A stretch of 64,000 bases of DNA. Origin: Deltaproteobacteria bacterium (GTDB taxonomy: Bacteria; Myxococcota_C; UBA6777). A program made the translations under genes and the position numbers. Below the pieces are notes generated by a model. It did no database searches. It was given only the letters and a program-made list of their open reading frames with translations, and was not told the origin of the DNA. Each line of letters begins with the position of its first letter. Position 1 is the stretch's first letter. The DNA lies in the NCBI GenBank assembly GCA_006226375.1, contig SBHC01000079.1, forward strand, positions 124,001 to 188,000. The letters run 5' to 3'. Shown here piece after piece: positions 1 to 10,054 of the stretch.

Positions 1-1091
1 AGCCCATCACCCGAAAGCCCAAACGAACACGCTCGTCCAAGAAATACGAAGGACCTGCCGACACCACGGACCCCTCGCTTTATTTGATGAAGCGTCGACG
101 TCGCAAACGAGGGTATTGGTGCACCTACCGTTACTCTCACTGGCGGACAGCTCTCAACTTGCGCTTAAACTCCCGTAGCTCTGTGTTTGCAAGAGTCAAC
201 ACATACAGGAACCCGGCCAAGACCTACCTCCGCTTCTCCAAGTACGGACCCAAAGCTGGAGTGTTCGTTCGGATGACAAGTCGAGGCGTCACCCTTCGAG
301 GATGGGCCACGGGCTCCAGAGGTGTACCCCTGCATCTCAATCGACCCGTACGATTCGGCGAAAACGTCATCGCAGGGAGGTATGCAACGCTTCATTGGCG
401 TGGCTATGACCGACGAGCGATTGCGCTGGAGTTGGATCTCCAAAAATACTACCAAACCAACGAACGACTCATCGCGACAGTCCCTTGCGAACACACAGCA
501 ATGTTCTCCAAGAAGGTGGGACCTTTGCACAAAAAAGCGGGCCTTCCAGCACCGACAAAGTATGTGTACCTAAAGAAGAACACCAAGATCCCTGTAACAA
601 TGACCCCAGAAGGAGACCCTGTAGGTTCCCTGCTCCCCATCACTTATTCTCGAAGAGTGGCTTGGTATCAGAAGCAAGGTCAATTTGTGCAGATCTTGGC
701 CAGAGTCAGCGGCGTTGGAATTTATGGCTGGATTCCCGACTCCGCAATCAAGCCCATACAACCCAACCGCCGGAGAAGTGGACTTCTTGGGATTTTTGGT
801 TCTGGAGTGGGCGGATTGGGATTCCGCGGACGGCGCAAAAAACCAAGCTACAGACGATACATCCAATACATTTGCCGCAAGCCCGTCCCATTGTTGGTAT
901 GGAACGGTCGAAAGCTGGCAAGAGTCGGCCTGTTGCGCAAACGAATCCCCATCGCGCTGCTCAAGAAAAACTCTCGGTGGGCCACCGTACGATTGCGATG
1001 GTGGCGCTCCTGGATCACCCTCAAGCGGTCCTTCACCTGGACCATTCCAAGCAAGTCACTGCAATCCTGTCGTGAGATCCGACAACGATAG
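1..1091 (+). CDS. Basic SH3-like repeat protein, 5' end cut by window
   Basis: The reading frame is open from the window edge, so the true start lies upstream; a TTG at 84 and an ATG at 87 are only internal candidates. The protein is strongly basic (KRRRRKRG near residue 30 of the visible part). It has at least one stretch, roughly positions 590-750, that reads like a bacterial SH3 fold (KIPVTMTPEGDPVGSLL, then YGWIPDSAIKP at its end), a domain that usually binds peptidoglycan or peptides. A shorter basic, Cys-containing segment follows to the stop. It is convergent with the kinase gene, only 19 bases away. No export signal is visible because the N-terminus is missing. A cell-wall-associated role is inference; the SH3 call is moderate. 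Confidence 0.55.
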   Translation, partial: PITRKPKRTRSSKKYEGPADTTDPSLYLMKRRRRKRGYWCTYRYSHWRTALNLRLNSRSSVFARVNTYRNPAKTYLRFSKYGPKAGVFVRMTSRGVTLRGWATGSRGVPLHLNRPVRFGENVIAGRYATLHWRGYDRRAIALELDLQKYYQTNERLIATVPCEHTAMFSKKVGPLHKKAGLPAPTKYVYLKKNTKIPVTMTPEGDPVGSLLPITYSRRVAWYQKQGQFVQILARVSGVGIYGWIPDSAIKPIQPNRRRSGLLGIFGSGVGGLGFRGRRKKPSYRRYIQYICRKPVPLLVWNGRKLARVGLLRKRIPIALLKKNSRWATVRLRWWRSWITLKRSFTWTIPSKSLQSCREIRQR

Positions 1092-1110
1092 CACCGGAAC
1101 TCCTGCCTCT

Positions 1111-3126
1111 TTATCTCACACAGTAATTCTCCAAAGGCGCAAGCTCTCCCGAACGTTTACGTCGCAAACGCGCGGTCCAAGGTCGTTTGCGTGGAGACAT
1201 CCGAAACAAGCAGGTGTAGTAGCCACGTCGTTGCAGCCTTACGGTGGTTCTCTTGGTCAGAGCCAAACAGAAGGTCCCTCTCACTCGTCGACGTTTGCCA
1301 CGATACGCCAGGGAAACGTGCAAGCGGGAAGGAACAATGTGAAGAACACCTCGGCTTGCCCGACGTAGAGGAACACAAGAGAGCCTCCCCGCCTTGGAGT
1401 TGCATTGAAAAGAACCAGGAACAGAGCAATCAAAAAGCCGGGCCTGGCAAGACTTCCCGACACCTTCAACGCCGTTGTCAATCTGGCCATCGCAGTCATC
1501 GTCTTTTCCGTTGCAAGTGTCTTTTGCAGCAGGTAACACCTGACCTTTGCAGGAGCCAAAGCGGCCGTTCTCACACGTTTGCTTCCCAGGAGAACACACA
1601 CCCTTGCCTTGTGTCTCTAGCTTTCCAGTGTAGCAAGAACGAACGTCCCCTTCTTTGCAAGATGCGACGGAACGAAGCTTTGGACGAGTCCGAGGAACTG
1701 CGCGTGAAATACCTACCTTGTTTTGTTGCTTCGGTGTGTTCGTTCCATTGAATTGCTTTTGCAACAACCAAAGTCCTAGAGAACCAAGAACCACAACAAC
1801 AGCACCCAAGACCCACCAACGCAGAGACGTTGTGGGGAACGCAGCCTTGGTCACGCCTGACACTGAGGGCTGCGAAGGATCCAAGGACACTTCAGACCCG
1901 GAAGGCAAGCTCTGGCGAGGGTCCAAACCCGAAGACCGGTCCTCTTGGGAACGTGGTGTGTGTTTTGGACCCACCTGCCCGGCATTGGACTCCATCCAAC
2001 GTTGGGGAGGCGTGTTGTCGAGGGTAGGCTCCAGAGATGTTGGAGAAGGTGACGTCTCGTTGTTAACACCCACACCCGAACCACCCAAAAACCGAGACGC
2101 TTTCGCACCGTCAGCGACGGGTTGCAACACAGAGTCATGCACGGGACGAATGGAGCTATCGTAGAGGCTGTTGCTCTCAGGGAGCTTGTCGATCAGAGCG
2201 TTGAGTTGGAAGATCCCCAGCTCAGAAGGTGGCGCCGGCAACTCCTCCTCCGACAACAAGGCCAACGACAAGGCTTGCATACACGCATGACAGGAGTCAA
2301 AGCGGTCTTCCGGCTCCTTGGCGAGACATCGCATCACCACCGCATCAAAGGCTGGGGACAGCTCTGGATTCCAGGAGCTGGGCAGCGGTGGGTCTTCATG
2401 GAGTTGCTGGTAGATGATGTAATCTTGTTGCCCTCGGAACGGCGGCTGCAGCGTGGACATCATATACATGGTCACGCCCAAACTATAGAGGTCTGCGCGA
2501 TGGTCCACGCTTTTGCTATCCCGAATTTGCTCGGGCGCCATGTACTTGAGCGTTCCCATGGTCATGCCTGTGGAGGTGAGGTCTCTCTCCACATCCGCCA
2601 TAATTTTGGCGATACCGAAGTCAGCAATCTTCGGTACCATCTCACCGTTGGACTTTTGTTTGAGGAGAATGTTGGCCGGTTTAATGTCGCGGTGGACCAA
2701 ACCTTCCTCGTGAGCAAATCCAACAGCGTTAAGCACAGGAGCCATCACCCGCCAGAGGTCCCTCCGGCTGAGCGGAGCCGTCTGACGTTTGAGCAGCTGC
2801 TTCAGGTTTTCACCCTCCACCCACTCCATCACGATACCGATCCAAGGCCCCTCCTCAATCAAGTCGGTGACTTCGAGAATGTGAGGATGACGCATCCGGA
2901 ATTGCACTCGCCCCTCGCTCAAGAACCGCTCACGGATTTCATGATCTTCCACGAGGTCTGGCTGAAGAACCTTAACCGCCAAGCGCTCCTTCAGCTTGAG
3001 GTGCAACGCCTGGTAGACCCAGGCCATACCACCCTTGCCAACCAGCTTTTCGATGCGGTAGTTTTGTTGAAGCACCTGCCCTTCTAAAGATTGGGCAGAA
3101 TGTAACGTATACTCTTGTGGTGACAT
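1111..3126 (-). CDS. Transmembrane Ser/Thr protein kinase with Cys-rich extracellular tail
   Basis: 671 residues from ATG at 3126. An upstream in-frame extension exists but only mirrors the divergent Cys-rich gene, so I reject it. The N-terminal PknB/Hanks-type kinase domain (about 22-290) has a Gly loop (GKGGMAWV), Lys52 in AVKV, the HRD loop at 145-147, DFG at 169-171 and APEQ at 197-200, so it should be active. A Ser/Pro-rich linker leads to one transmembrane helix (436-456). The outer part holds paired cysteines and a MopE-type motif CNGKDDDCDGQID (538-550), then a very basic end. Topology implies a cytoplasmic kinase with an outside sensor. It is divergent from a Cys-rich lipoprotein gene 63 bases away, a possible partner or co-regulated product (inference). 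The last 85 residues are unlike the preceding Cys-rich part, and a late frameshift cannot be ruled out. Confidence 0.88.
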   Translation of the reverse strand: MSPQEYTLHSAQSLEGQVLQQNYRIEKLVGKGGMAWVYQALHLKLKERLAVKVLQPDLVEDHEIRERFLSEGRVQFRMRHPHILEVTDLIEEGPWIGIVMEWVEGENLKQLLKRQTAPLSRRDLWRVMAPVLNAVGFAHEEGLVHRDIKPANILLKQKSNGEMVPKIADFGIAKIMADVERDLTSTGMTMGTLKYMAPEQIRDSKSVDHRADLYSLGVTMYMMSTLQPPFRGQQDYIIYQQLHEDPPLPSSWNPELSPAFDAVVMRCLAKEPEDRFDSCHACMQALSLALLSEEELPAPPSELGIFQLNALIDKLPESNSLYDSSIRPVHDSVLQPVADGAKASRFLGGSGVGVNNETSPSPTSLEPTLDNTPPQRWMESNAGQVGPKHTPRSQEDRSSGLDPRQSLPSGSEVSLDPSQPSVSGVTKAAFPTTSLRWWVLGAVVVVLGSLGLWLLQKQFNGTNTPKQQNKVGISRAVPRTRPKLRSVASCKEGDVRSCYTGKLETQGKGVCSPGKQTCENGRFGSCKGQVLPAAKDTCNGKDDDCDGQIDNGVEGVGKSCQARLFDCSVPGSFQCNSKAGRLSCVPLRRASRGVLHIVPSRLHVSLAYRGKRRRVRGTFCLALTKRTTVRLQRRGYYTCLFRMSPRKRPWTARLRRKRSGELAPLENYCVR

Positions 3127-3155
3127 TTGACAGCAAACCTCAAGGCAACCAAAAT
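3127..3155 (+). promoter_or_regulatory. Candidate sigma-70-like promoter for the Cys-rich lipoprotein
   Basis: TTGACA at 3127-3132 is a perfect -35 box, with CAAAAT (4 of 6 matches) 17 bases later at 3150-3155. It ends 34 bases before the ATG at 3190. The -35 box directly abuts the start codon of the divergent kinase gene, so transcription in the two directions could interfere. Sequence match only. Confidence 0.4.
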
Positions 3156-3189
3156 TGTACCTCCTACAGTTAACAGAATTATCACAGAG

Positions 3190-5628
3190 ATGCAAAAACC
3201 AACATTGAAACGCTGCGCCCGATGGATTGGATTGTTCCTGCTCTGGTTCCCTCTTGCTCAGGTCTTGTCCTGCGGTGGAACGCCTCCTCTCTGCTCTGAG
3301 GAGAAACCTTGCCCCCAAGGTCAGATTTGCGACCAAGGAGTCTGTCGTTGCAAGCCCCCTTCCATTCTTTGCGGTGAAGCCTGCATTGATCCCTACAACA
3401 ACAACCTCCACTGCGGCCAGTGTGACCAGTCGTGTACGCAGGGAACTCAGTGCTTCCTGGGTCAGTGCCAGTGTCCTTTGGGGCAACGGCTCTGCAACGG
3501 AGACTGCACCGACATCAACGCCCACAGCCAACATTGTGGTGGATGCAACCAACCCTGCCCTTCGGGCCAGGTTTGCAGTCGCGGAGTCTGTGAGCCGACG
3601 TGCCCAAACAGCACGCCCAACACATGCAACGGCGGCTGCGTGAACTTCAAGACCAGCAACGCGCACTGTGGAAAGTGCGACGCATCTTGCGCAGGAGCCA
3701 GCAGTTGCCTGGATGGAGCTTGCACCTGTCCTGTAGGAAGCATCTCCTGCGATGGCGAATGCGTAGACGCTGAAGGAGACAACCAACACTGCGGAGGATG
3801 CGGAAAAACGTGTTCCAGCGGGCAGGTTTGCGCAGAAGGTCGATGCCAGCCTCAATGCCCTCCGACCTATCCGGATTTGTGCTTTGGTGGTTGCTTCTCC
3901 ACCCAACAAAGCAACCTACATTGCGGCTCTTGCGGCGTCCGATGCCTTGGAGGAAAGCGATGCTTTGACGGACAATGCATCTGCCCAGGGGGACAGGTGG
4001 ATTGCAACGGTCAATGTGTAGACCCACGCACCAACCATCAACATTGTGGAGCCTGTGGCCGATCTTGTTCAACCGGCCAGGTTTGCAGCGATGGCCGCTG
4101 TCTTTTGGAGTGCCCCGGACAGTCCCCAGACATCTGCTTTGGTGGTTGCTTCAGTTTGAAGAGCAGCGGGGCCAACTGCGGCGCTTGTGGAAAGACCTGC
4201 CCGTTGGATGAATCCTGTGACCAAAGCCAGTGCCAGTGTGTTCAAGGCCTCTCACGATGTGGTGATACTTGCTTTGATCTGCAAGCAACACGTCAACATT
4301 GTGGAAGCTGTGGCACTGCCTGCACCGATGGCAAAAAGTGTGGCAAAGGAAGCTGCGTCTCTTCTTGCCCTCAAGAAACACCCACAGACTGCAACGGCGG
4401 ATGCATCAACACCCAAACCAACCCCCGTCACTGTGGAGCCTGTGACCGTCGCTGCGAGCCAGGCCAGCTGTGCCAAAGCGGCAAGTGCGTTTGCCCCAAA
4501 GGTCGGCTGGATTGCCGCCGCGCTTGCATCGACCCGACCACCGACAATCTCTACTGTGGAGGCTGCTTTACCACATGCCCAGCTGACAAGATCTGCCAGT
4601 CGTCGAGCTGTGAGTTGACGTGCTCCTCTTCCCAACCCGACCTCTGCGCAGGCACCTGCGTGAATGTACAATCCAACAACCAACACTGTGGCGCTTGCGG
4701 CAAGGCATGCAAACCAGGACAAGAATGCATCCAAGGCCAGTGTAGCTGCCCTCAAGGCACAACCTTGTGCAACGACCAATGCATCGACACCCAAACCAAC
4801 CTGTCTCATTGCGGCGGTTGCGGCAAAGAGTGTGACAAGGGCTGTCGTTGTCAGGCGGGTCAATGCACAGCCAGCTGTCCCACTGGACAAACCCTGTGCG
4901 GTCCAGGGTGCCAATGCATCGACACCCAAAACGACAGCCAGCACTGTGGTGGATGTTACCAGGCCTGTGGAACCGCCCAATCGTGCAGCCAGGGACAATG
5001 TGTTTGTACTGCTGGGTTAACACAATGCGGTGGCTCCTGCCATGACACAGCGACCTCACTGCAACACTGCGGCGCCTGCAACAACAAGTGTCAATCCGGA
5101 GAGAGGTGCGAACAAGGAACCTGCCAGCGATGCCCCAAAGACGCACCGTTGTGTGGAAGTCAATGTTGTCCCGCACCTTTCGTTTGCAGCAACAACCAAT
5201 GCCTCAGCCTGGACAGCGACCCCAACCACTGTGGTCAAGTCAACACCTCCTGCAAAGCTGGCGAGTTGTGCTGTCAAAAGCAGTGCGTTACCGTTGCAAC
5301 AAACAACCAACACTGCGGCTTTTGCGGCAAAACCTGTGGCCAAGATGAGATGTGCTGTGCGGGCACATGCACGGACCTTCAGAAAGACACCAACCACTGT
5401 GGAGCTTGTGGGTTTACCTGTCGCAAGGGGCAATTGTGCTGCTCTGGTGCATGTCTCGACCTACAAACCGACGCCAAAAACTGTGGCTCCTGTGGAAAAG
5501 CCTGCCCCACCAACCAGGCTTGCTGTGCAGGCTCCTGCGTGGACCTACAAACCGATGCAAAGCACTGTGGAACTTGTGGAAAAGTCTGCCAAGTAGGAGA
5601 TCCCTGCCAACAAGGCAGTTGCCCTTGA
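3190..5628 (+). CDS. Lipoprotein made of tandem Cys-rich repeats
   Basis: 812 residues. The ATG at 3190 is chosen because it opens a lipoprotein signal sequence ending in VLSC; the upstream TTG would add a segment that does not fit an export signal. The rest is about 16 tandem units of 35-50 residues on the pattern CNGxCxDxxxDxxHCGxCxxxCxxGxxC, rich in HCGxCG. The spacing suggests an extended, disulfide-locked rod on the outer surface. Such proteins are common in Myxococcota and are sometimes mislabelled by homology tools because of their composition; I see no enzyme motif. The gene is divergent from the transmembrane kinase, whose outer tail is also Cys-rich. A structural, adhesive or ligand-binding role is inference. 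Confidence 0.75.
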   Translation: MQKPTLKRCARWIGLFLLWFPLAQVLSCGGTPPLCSEEKPCPQGQICDQGVCRCKPPSILCGEACIDPYNNNLHCGQCDQSCTQGTQCFLGQCQCPLGQRLCNGDCTDINAHSQHCGGCNQPCPSGQVCSRGVCEPTCPNSTPNTCNGGCVNFKTSNAHCGKCDASCAGASSCLDGACTCPVGSISCDGECVDAEGDNQHCGGCGKTCSSGQVCAEGRCQPQCPPTYPDLCFGGCFSTQQSNLHCGSCGVRCLGGKRCFDGQCICPGGQVDCNGQCVDPRTNHQHCGACGRSCSTGQVCSDGRCLLECPGQSPDICFGGCFSLKSSGANCGACGKTCPLDESCDQSQCQCVQGLSRCGDTCFDLQATRQHCGSCGTACTDGKKCGKGSCVSSCPQETPTDCNGGCINTQTNPRHCGACDRRCEPGQLCQSGKCVCPKGRLDCRRACIDPTTDNLYCGGCFTTCPADKICQSSSCELTCSSSQPDLCAGTCVNVQSNNQHCGACGKACKPGQECIQGQCSCPQGTTLCNDQCIDTQTNLSHCGGCGKECDKGCRCQAGQCTASCPTGQTLCGPGCQCIDTQNDSQHCGGCYQACGTAQSCSQGQCVCTAGLTQCGGSCHDTATSLQHCGACNNKCQSGERCEQGTCQRCPKDAPLCGSQCCPAPFVCSNNQCLSLDSDPNHCGQVNTSCKAGELCCQKQCVTVATNNQHCGFCGKTCGQDEMCCAGTCTDLQKDTNHCGACGFTCRKGQLCCSGACLDLQTDAKNCGSCGKACPTNQACCAGSCVDLQTDAKHCGTCGKVCQVGDPCQQGSCP

Positions 5629-5787
5629 AAAGCCTGGAACAACAGCCCCCCCAGCCTCTTGCGAACTCCTTCAAAACAAATTAAGACTCATCACAACTCT
5701 GCCCTGCCGATTTTGTTTAAAAAAAGCAGCGCACAATTACGACTATAGAGAACAAGGTCATCTTCATCGTACAGGAGAAAGTGTTCC

Positions 5788-8700
5788 ATGAACCAACACC
5801 AACAAACTCGTCGCGCGTGGCGTGCATTGGCTTTCAGTAGCCTCGCACTGTTTGCGCTGCTTCTCTTGCCAGGACTGGCGTCTGCCCAGAATCAACCGGA
5901 TCTCACCGTTGACATCACAAGCGTCAACGACACGACTCTGGCCCAAGGACAATCGTTTCAGATCCGCTACCGCGTCCGTAACGCCGGTAGAGCCGACGCC
6001 AGCAACGTCACGGTCCGCTTTTACTACTCAACCAATACGACCATCGACACAACCGACACCTACCTCGGCGAAGAGCGAACGTTTGGTACCATTCAGGCAG
6101 GTCGTAGCCTCCCCAGCACGTTCACAACCTACACCGCCAATGTGGTGTTGCCCGTGGATGCAACGACAGGAACTCGCTACATCGGCGCCATTATCGACTA
6201 CGGCAAGACCGTTACAGAGTCGAACGAGAACAACAACACCGACAGCACCCCCGTGACCGTTCGCACGTCGAACAACACCGTGGACCTCCGGATCTCGTAC
6301 GTTAAGCTGGACAAAACCAGCGCGAAGCCTGGTGAGACCGTAACTGTGGAATACCGCATTTACAACGCTGGCTCTGCCAACGTCACGCGCTCGTTTCTGA
6401 CTCGCAACTACCTCTCGACCAACGACACCATCACCACAGGGGACCAGGCTCTGGATCAAGCACGCACGGATACTCGCATCAATGCAAGATCCTACCTCCC
6501 CTCGGCCACCACAACGTACAAAAGCACCATCACCATTCCCACCAACGCACAGCCGGGTGATTACTGGATTGGACCCCTAACGGACTACAGCGGACGCATC
6601 ACTGAAAACGACAACACCAACAACTTTGCCGCAGCCCCCATCAAAGTGGTCTCGCTCCTCGCTGATCTGCAGGTCGATGTCCTCTCTGTAAGCGACACGA
6701 CCCCCACCCAAGGACAAACCATTCAGGTTCGTTATCGCGTTTCCAACTCTGGCTCTGTCGCAGCCAACAACGTGAAGGTGCGCTTCTACTATTCGACCAA
6801 TAACATCATCAGCACCAACGACACCTATCTGTTTGTGGAGCAAACCTACAACATCAACGCACTGACCGTGCTTCCCAGCAGCAGCACACAGTACACAGTG
6901 AACGTCACAGTCCCTGCCAACGCCGGCACAGGCACCCGGTACATCGGGGCGTTCATCGACTACGACACCCAAATTCCGGAACAAAACAACAACAACAACA
7001 CCGACAGCGTCCCTGTGACTGTAGGAAGCAACACCAACACACGCGACCTCCAGGTGGACTTGCTGACTCTATCGACCCAACGAGGCAAAGCAGGTGACAC
7101 TGTGACCGTCCGTTACCGGGTGTTCAACGCAGGCCGAGCCAACATCACCACCGCGTTCAAGATCCGGATGTACCTCTCGACAGACGCAACCATCACCACA
7201 GCCGACACCAGCCTTGGCGGCGACCGAACCTTTACGAGCCTCAACGCTGGCGCCTACGCCCCCAGCCGATTCACGAACTACTCGGTGACGGTGACCATCC
7301 CGACTTCCGCAAAAGCTGGCAACTACTACATTGGAGCTCTCGTGGACTGGGAAGGCAAGGTCACAGAGACCAACGAGAACAACAACTACCTGGCTGACAC
7401 CTTCGAGATTTTCAACAACCAGCCCGACCTCCAGGTGACCATCACCACGGTCTCCACAACCACGATCCAACAAGGTCGTACGATGTCCATCCGTTACAGG
7501 GTGAGCAACACAGGTGGCGGCAACGCTGGAGCTTTCAAGGTTCGACTCTACCTCTCCAAAGACACCACCATCACGACCCAGGATCTATACCTCAACGTTG
7601 AGCGTTCGTTCACATCGCTCGCTGCAGGAGGCTTTGCTCCCAGTCAAACAGGAACCTACCAAGACACCATTCAGATCCCTGCTTCGGGATACGAGAACTT
7701 CGTTTATATCGGCGCCATCGTCGATTACGATAGCAAAGTGGCAGAGTCCATCGAGACCAACAACACGGCCAACCGACAAATCTTCGTGCAACGTGCCAAC
7801 ACCGTCGATCTCGTCGTAAGCTACTTGACCTCAGACAAAACAACGGTAGCACCCGGAGCCCAGCTGACCCTGGAGTACCGTCTCACCAACAACGGAAACA
7901 CCGACGTCACCACAACCTTTTCGACCCAGGTCTATCGCTCCACCAACAGCACTGTATCCAGCGGCGACACCGCTCTTGGTGGAACCCAAAACACCGCGGG
8001 TATCAAGGCTGGCGCGACGCTCCCCAGCACCACAACCACCTACAAAGTGATTGTAACGATTCCCTCCAACACCCCGCTGGGAACGTACTACATCGGTCCC
8101 GTGGTTGACTACAATGGACGCGTACCTGAGGTAGACAACAACAACAACGGCCGTGGTATCCAAATCACAGTCGCTAGCAACCAGCCAGACCTCGAAGCAA
8201 CAAGCATCACTGTGACTCCGACCTCTGCGTTTGTGGGTGGCTCCGTACAAGTAGAAGTTGTGATTACGAACAAAGGCAACGCAGATATCGCAAGCTTCGT
8301 TCACCACCTCTACTACTCTTCGGATTCGACCATCGACACACGTGACCGCTACCTCGGCGCCATCGGTGTGGCGCAAGGTTTGAAAGCTGGGGCCACCTAT
8401 ACCTTGAAGCGCACCATCACAATCCCTTCAGGTTTGCCCACAGGTGCAGGCTACTTTGGCTTGTTTGTAGACCCCACCAACGCCATTCAGGAAAGCAGCG
8501 AAACCAACAACACCAAAGCCGCTGCCTTCACAGTCTTGGTCGACAACGACAAAGACGGCGTGCCCAACACTCTCGATTGCGACGACAACGACAAGACCGT
8601 ATTCCCCGCGTACAACGGGAAACCAGCAGCCCCAGAAGTCTGTGACGGCAAAGACAACAACTGCAACAAACAAACCGACGAAAACATCGCCCCCGTCATT

Positions 8701-10038
8701 TGTTACACCGGCACAACAGGTTGTACCAAGTCCAGCAGCGGCAACTACAACTGCAAAGGCAGCTGCAAAGCAGGGATTCAATCCTGCCAGAACGGAAAGC
8801 TCAGCGCGTGCGCAGGCGAGGTTCTGCCCAAAGCTGAGGTCTGCAACGGTCAGGACGACAACTGCAGCGGCACCATCGACGACAACAACGTATGCAAAGA
8901 GCCCACACCAGAGCCTGCTCCCGAGCCTGCTGCAGAACCCGCACCGGAGCCCACAACGGACGCTGGGACTCCCACAGAGCCGACTCCGGATGCTGGAACG
9001 ACCCCCGACACAACCACAACACCCGACACAACCACAACACCCGACACTTCGACCAACCCGGATACCACAACCACTCCGGACGCTGGAACGAACCCCGACA
9101 CAACCACCAACCCTGATCAAACCACCAACCCCGATCAAACCACAACGCCAGATCAGACCACCAACCCCGATACGACAACAACTCCGGATCAAACCACAAC
9201 ACCCGATGCAGGTGGTGTAGATAAGGGCGGACCTCCGGAGGCAAACTGCTACCAAAACGGTTGCCCCAGCGGTGAGATTTGTCAGAACGGCCAGTGTGTT
9301 CCCGATCCTTGCGCTGGTGCGCAGTGTGGAGCCAACCAAGTCTGTAAAGGTGGAGCCTGCGTCGATATTTGTGGTTGTACCCAGTGCCCCAGCACAGAAG
9401 TCTGTGTGGACGGCCAATGTGTGCCCAACGCCTGCGCCAATTCGCAGTGTGCCAACGATGAAGTTTGCGACCCCAACAACGGACAGTGCATCAAAGATCA
9501 ATGCCCCACTATCCGCTGCGGCCCCGGTCAAGTGTGCATCCTCAGCAAGTGCGTGGACGACCCCTGCGCAAACATCACCTGCCCCACAGGCAACACCTGC
9601 AAGAACGGCCAGTGTGTTGGACAAAACTGCAACGGAGAGAACCCCGGAGAAGGCTCCACGGGAGAATCCACGACAGAGTCCGTGACCACAGAAAACACAA
9701 GCGATGGCGGAACCACCGAGTCGGTCACCGAAAACACGACCAACACGGAAGGAACAACAACCGAAGGTACCACCGACGAAAACACCACCACCGATGAAAA
9801 CACCACGGATGGACCTACCACAGAAGGAACCACTCCAGAGGCTGAAGGAGAAGCTGGAACCACCGACAAAACGGGTGGTGCAGGAAACGACAACGCTTCA
9901 GGCGAAAGCCCACCGCCACCTGCGGGAGGTTGCTGTGAGATTGGTCAAGTCAACACAACGGCACAGTCCCTCTTCCTGATGCTCCTTCTGGGAATCTTCC
10001 TCCTCTCCCTCCAGCGTCGTCGCCGTCGCAACTCCTAA
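5788..10038 (+). CDS. Secreted CARDB-repeat protein with MopE motifs and MYXO-CTERM-like tail
   Basis: 1,416 residues from ATG 5788, with AGGAG upstream. A signal peptide ends at LASA/QNQPD. Seven CARDB-type beta-sandwich repeats of about 115-125 residues follow (each starts near xPDLxV and carries a YRVxNxG strand and a TESNENNN-like turn). Next come a Ca-binding-like DNDKDGVPNTLDCDDND, two MopE motifs (CDGKDNNCN, CNGQDDNCSG), a Thr/Pro/Asp low-complexity linker, six Cys-rich CxxGQCV units and a Glu/Thr-rich linker. The C-terminus is GGCCEIG, a hydrophobic helix, then RRRRRNS. This resembles the MYXO-CTERM sorting signal, in which a Cys precedes a membrane helix and an Arg cluster. Together these features indicate a long surface stalk or adhesin. 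CARDB is a known adhesion-type fold; its ligand here is unknown. Confidence 0.82.
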   Translation: MNQHQQTRRAWRALAFSSLALFALLLLPGLASAQNQPDLTVDITSVNDTTLAQGQSFQIRYRVRNAGRADASNVTVRFYYSTNTTIDTTDTYLGEERTFGTIQAGRSLPSTFTTYTANVVLPVDATTGTRYIGAIIDYGKTVTESNENNNTDSTPVTVRTSNNTVDLRISYVKLDKTSAKPGETVTVEYRIYNAGSANVTRSFLTRNYLSTNDTITTGDQALDQARTDTRINARSYLPSATTTYKSTITIPTNAQPGDYWIGPLTDYSGRITENDNTNNFAAAPIKVVSLLADLQVDVLSVSDTTPTQGQTIQVRYRVSNSGSVAANNVKVRFYYSTNNIISTNDTYLFVEQTYNINALTVLPSSSTQYTVNVTVPANAGTGTRYIGAFIDYDTQIPEQNNNNNTDSVPVTVGSNTNTRDLQVDLLTLSTQRGKAGDTVTVRYRVFNAGRANITTAFKIRMYLSTDATITTADTSLGGDRTFTSLNAGAYAPSRFTNYSVTVTIPTSAKAGNYYIGALVDWEGKVTETNENNNYLADTFEIFNNQPDLQVTITTVSTTTIQQGRTMSIRYRVSNTGGGNAGAFKVRLYLSKDTTITTQDLYLNVERSFTSLAAGGFAPSQTGTYQDTIQIPASGYENFVYIGAIVDYDSKVAESIETNNTANRQIFVQRANTVDLVVSYLTSDKTTVAPGAQLTLEYRLTNNGNTDVTTTFSTQVYRSTNSTVSSGDTALGGTQNTAGIKAGATLPSTTTTYKVIVTIPSNTPLGTYYIGPVVDYNGRVPEVDNNNNGRGIQITVASNQPDLEATSITVTPTSAFVGGSVQVEVVITNKGNADIASFVHHLYYSSDSTIDTRDRYLGAIGVAQGLKAGATYTLKRTITIPSGLPTGAGYFGLFVDPTNAIQESSETNNTKAAAFTVLVDNDKDGVPNTLDCDDNDKTVFPAYNGKPAAPEVCDGKDNNCNKQTDENIAPVICYTGTTGCTKSSSGNYNCKGSCKAGIQSCQNGKLSACAGEVLPKAEVCNGQDDNCSGTIDDNNVCKEPTPEPAPEPAAEPAPEPTTDAGTPTEPTPDAGTTPDTTTTPDTTTTPDTSTNPDTTTTPDAGTNPDTTTNPDQTTNPDQTTTPDQTTNPDTTTTPDQTTTPDAGGVDKGGPPEANCYQNGCPSGEICQNGQCVPDPCAGAQCGANQVCKGGACVDICGCTQCPSTEVCVDGQCVPNACANSQCANDEVCDPNNGQCIKDQCPTIRCGPGQVCILSKCVDDPCANITCPTGNTCKNGQCVGQNCNGENPGEGSTGESTTESVTTENTSDGGTTESVTENTTNTEGTTTEGTTDENTTTDENTTDGPTTEGTTPEAEGEAGTTDKTGGAGNDNASGESPPPPAGGCCEIGQVNTTAQSLFLMLLLGIFLLSLQRRRRRNS
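9004..9047 (+). repeat. 18-bp tandem repeat in the Thr/Pro/Asp linker
   Basis: The unit CCCGACACAACCACAACA is present in about 2.4 perfect tandem copies, inside a longer degenerate stretch (about 9000-9210) that encodes TTPD-type low complexity. Such tracts can change length by slippage without breaking the frame, because 18 is a multiple of three. Confidence 0.8.
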
Positions 10039-10054
10039 TTCTTCCCTCCCCCCG

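Noticed and set aside
2122..3087. 321-codon plus-strand frame opposite the kinase
   Set aside because: It is antisense to a clearly conserved kinase domain, has no ribosome site and its translation has no recognisable family.
3360..5620. Regular Cys-repeat DNA considered as a CRISPR array
   Set aside because: Repeats are protein-coding, vary in sequence and length and keep one open frame; no identical repeats with unique spacers.
8428..9624. 398-codon minus-strand frame opposite the CARDB gene
   Set aside because: Low-complexity Gly/Val/Cys translation that mirrors the repeats and Thr/Pro/Asp linker of the real gene.
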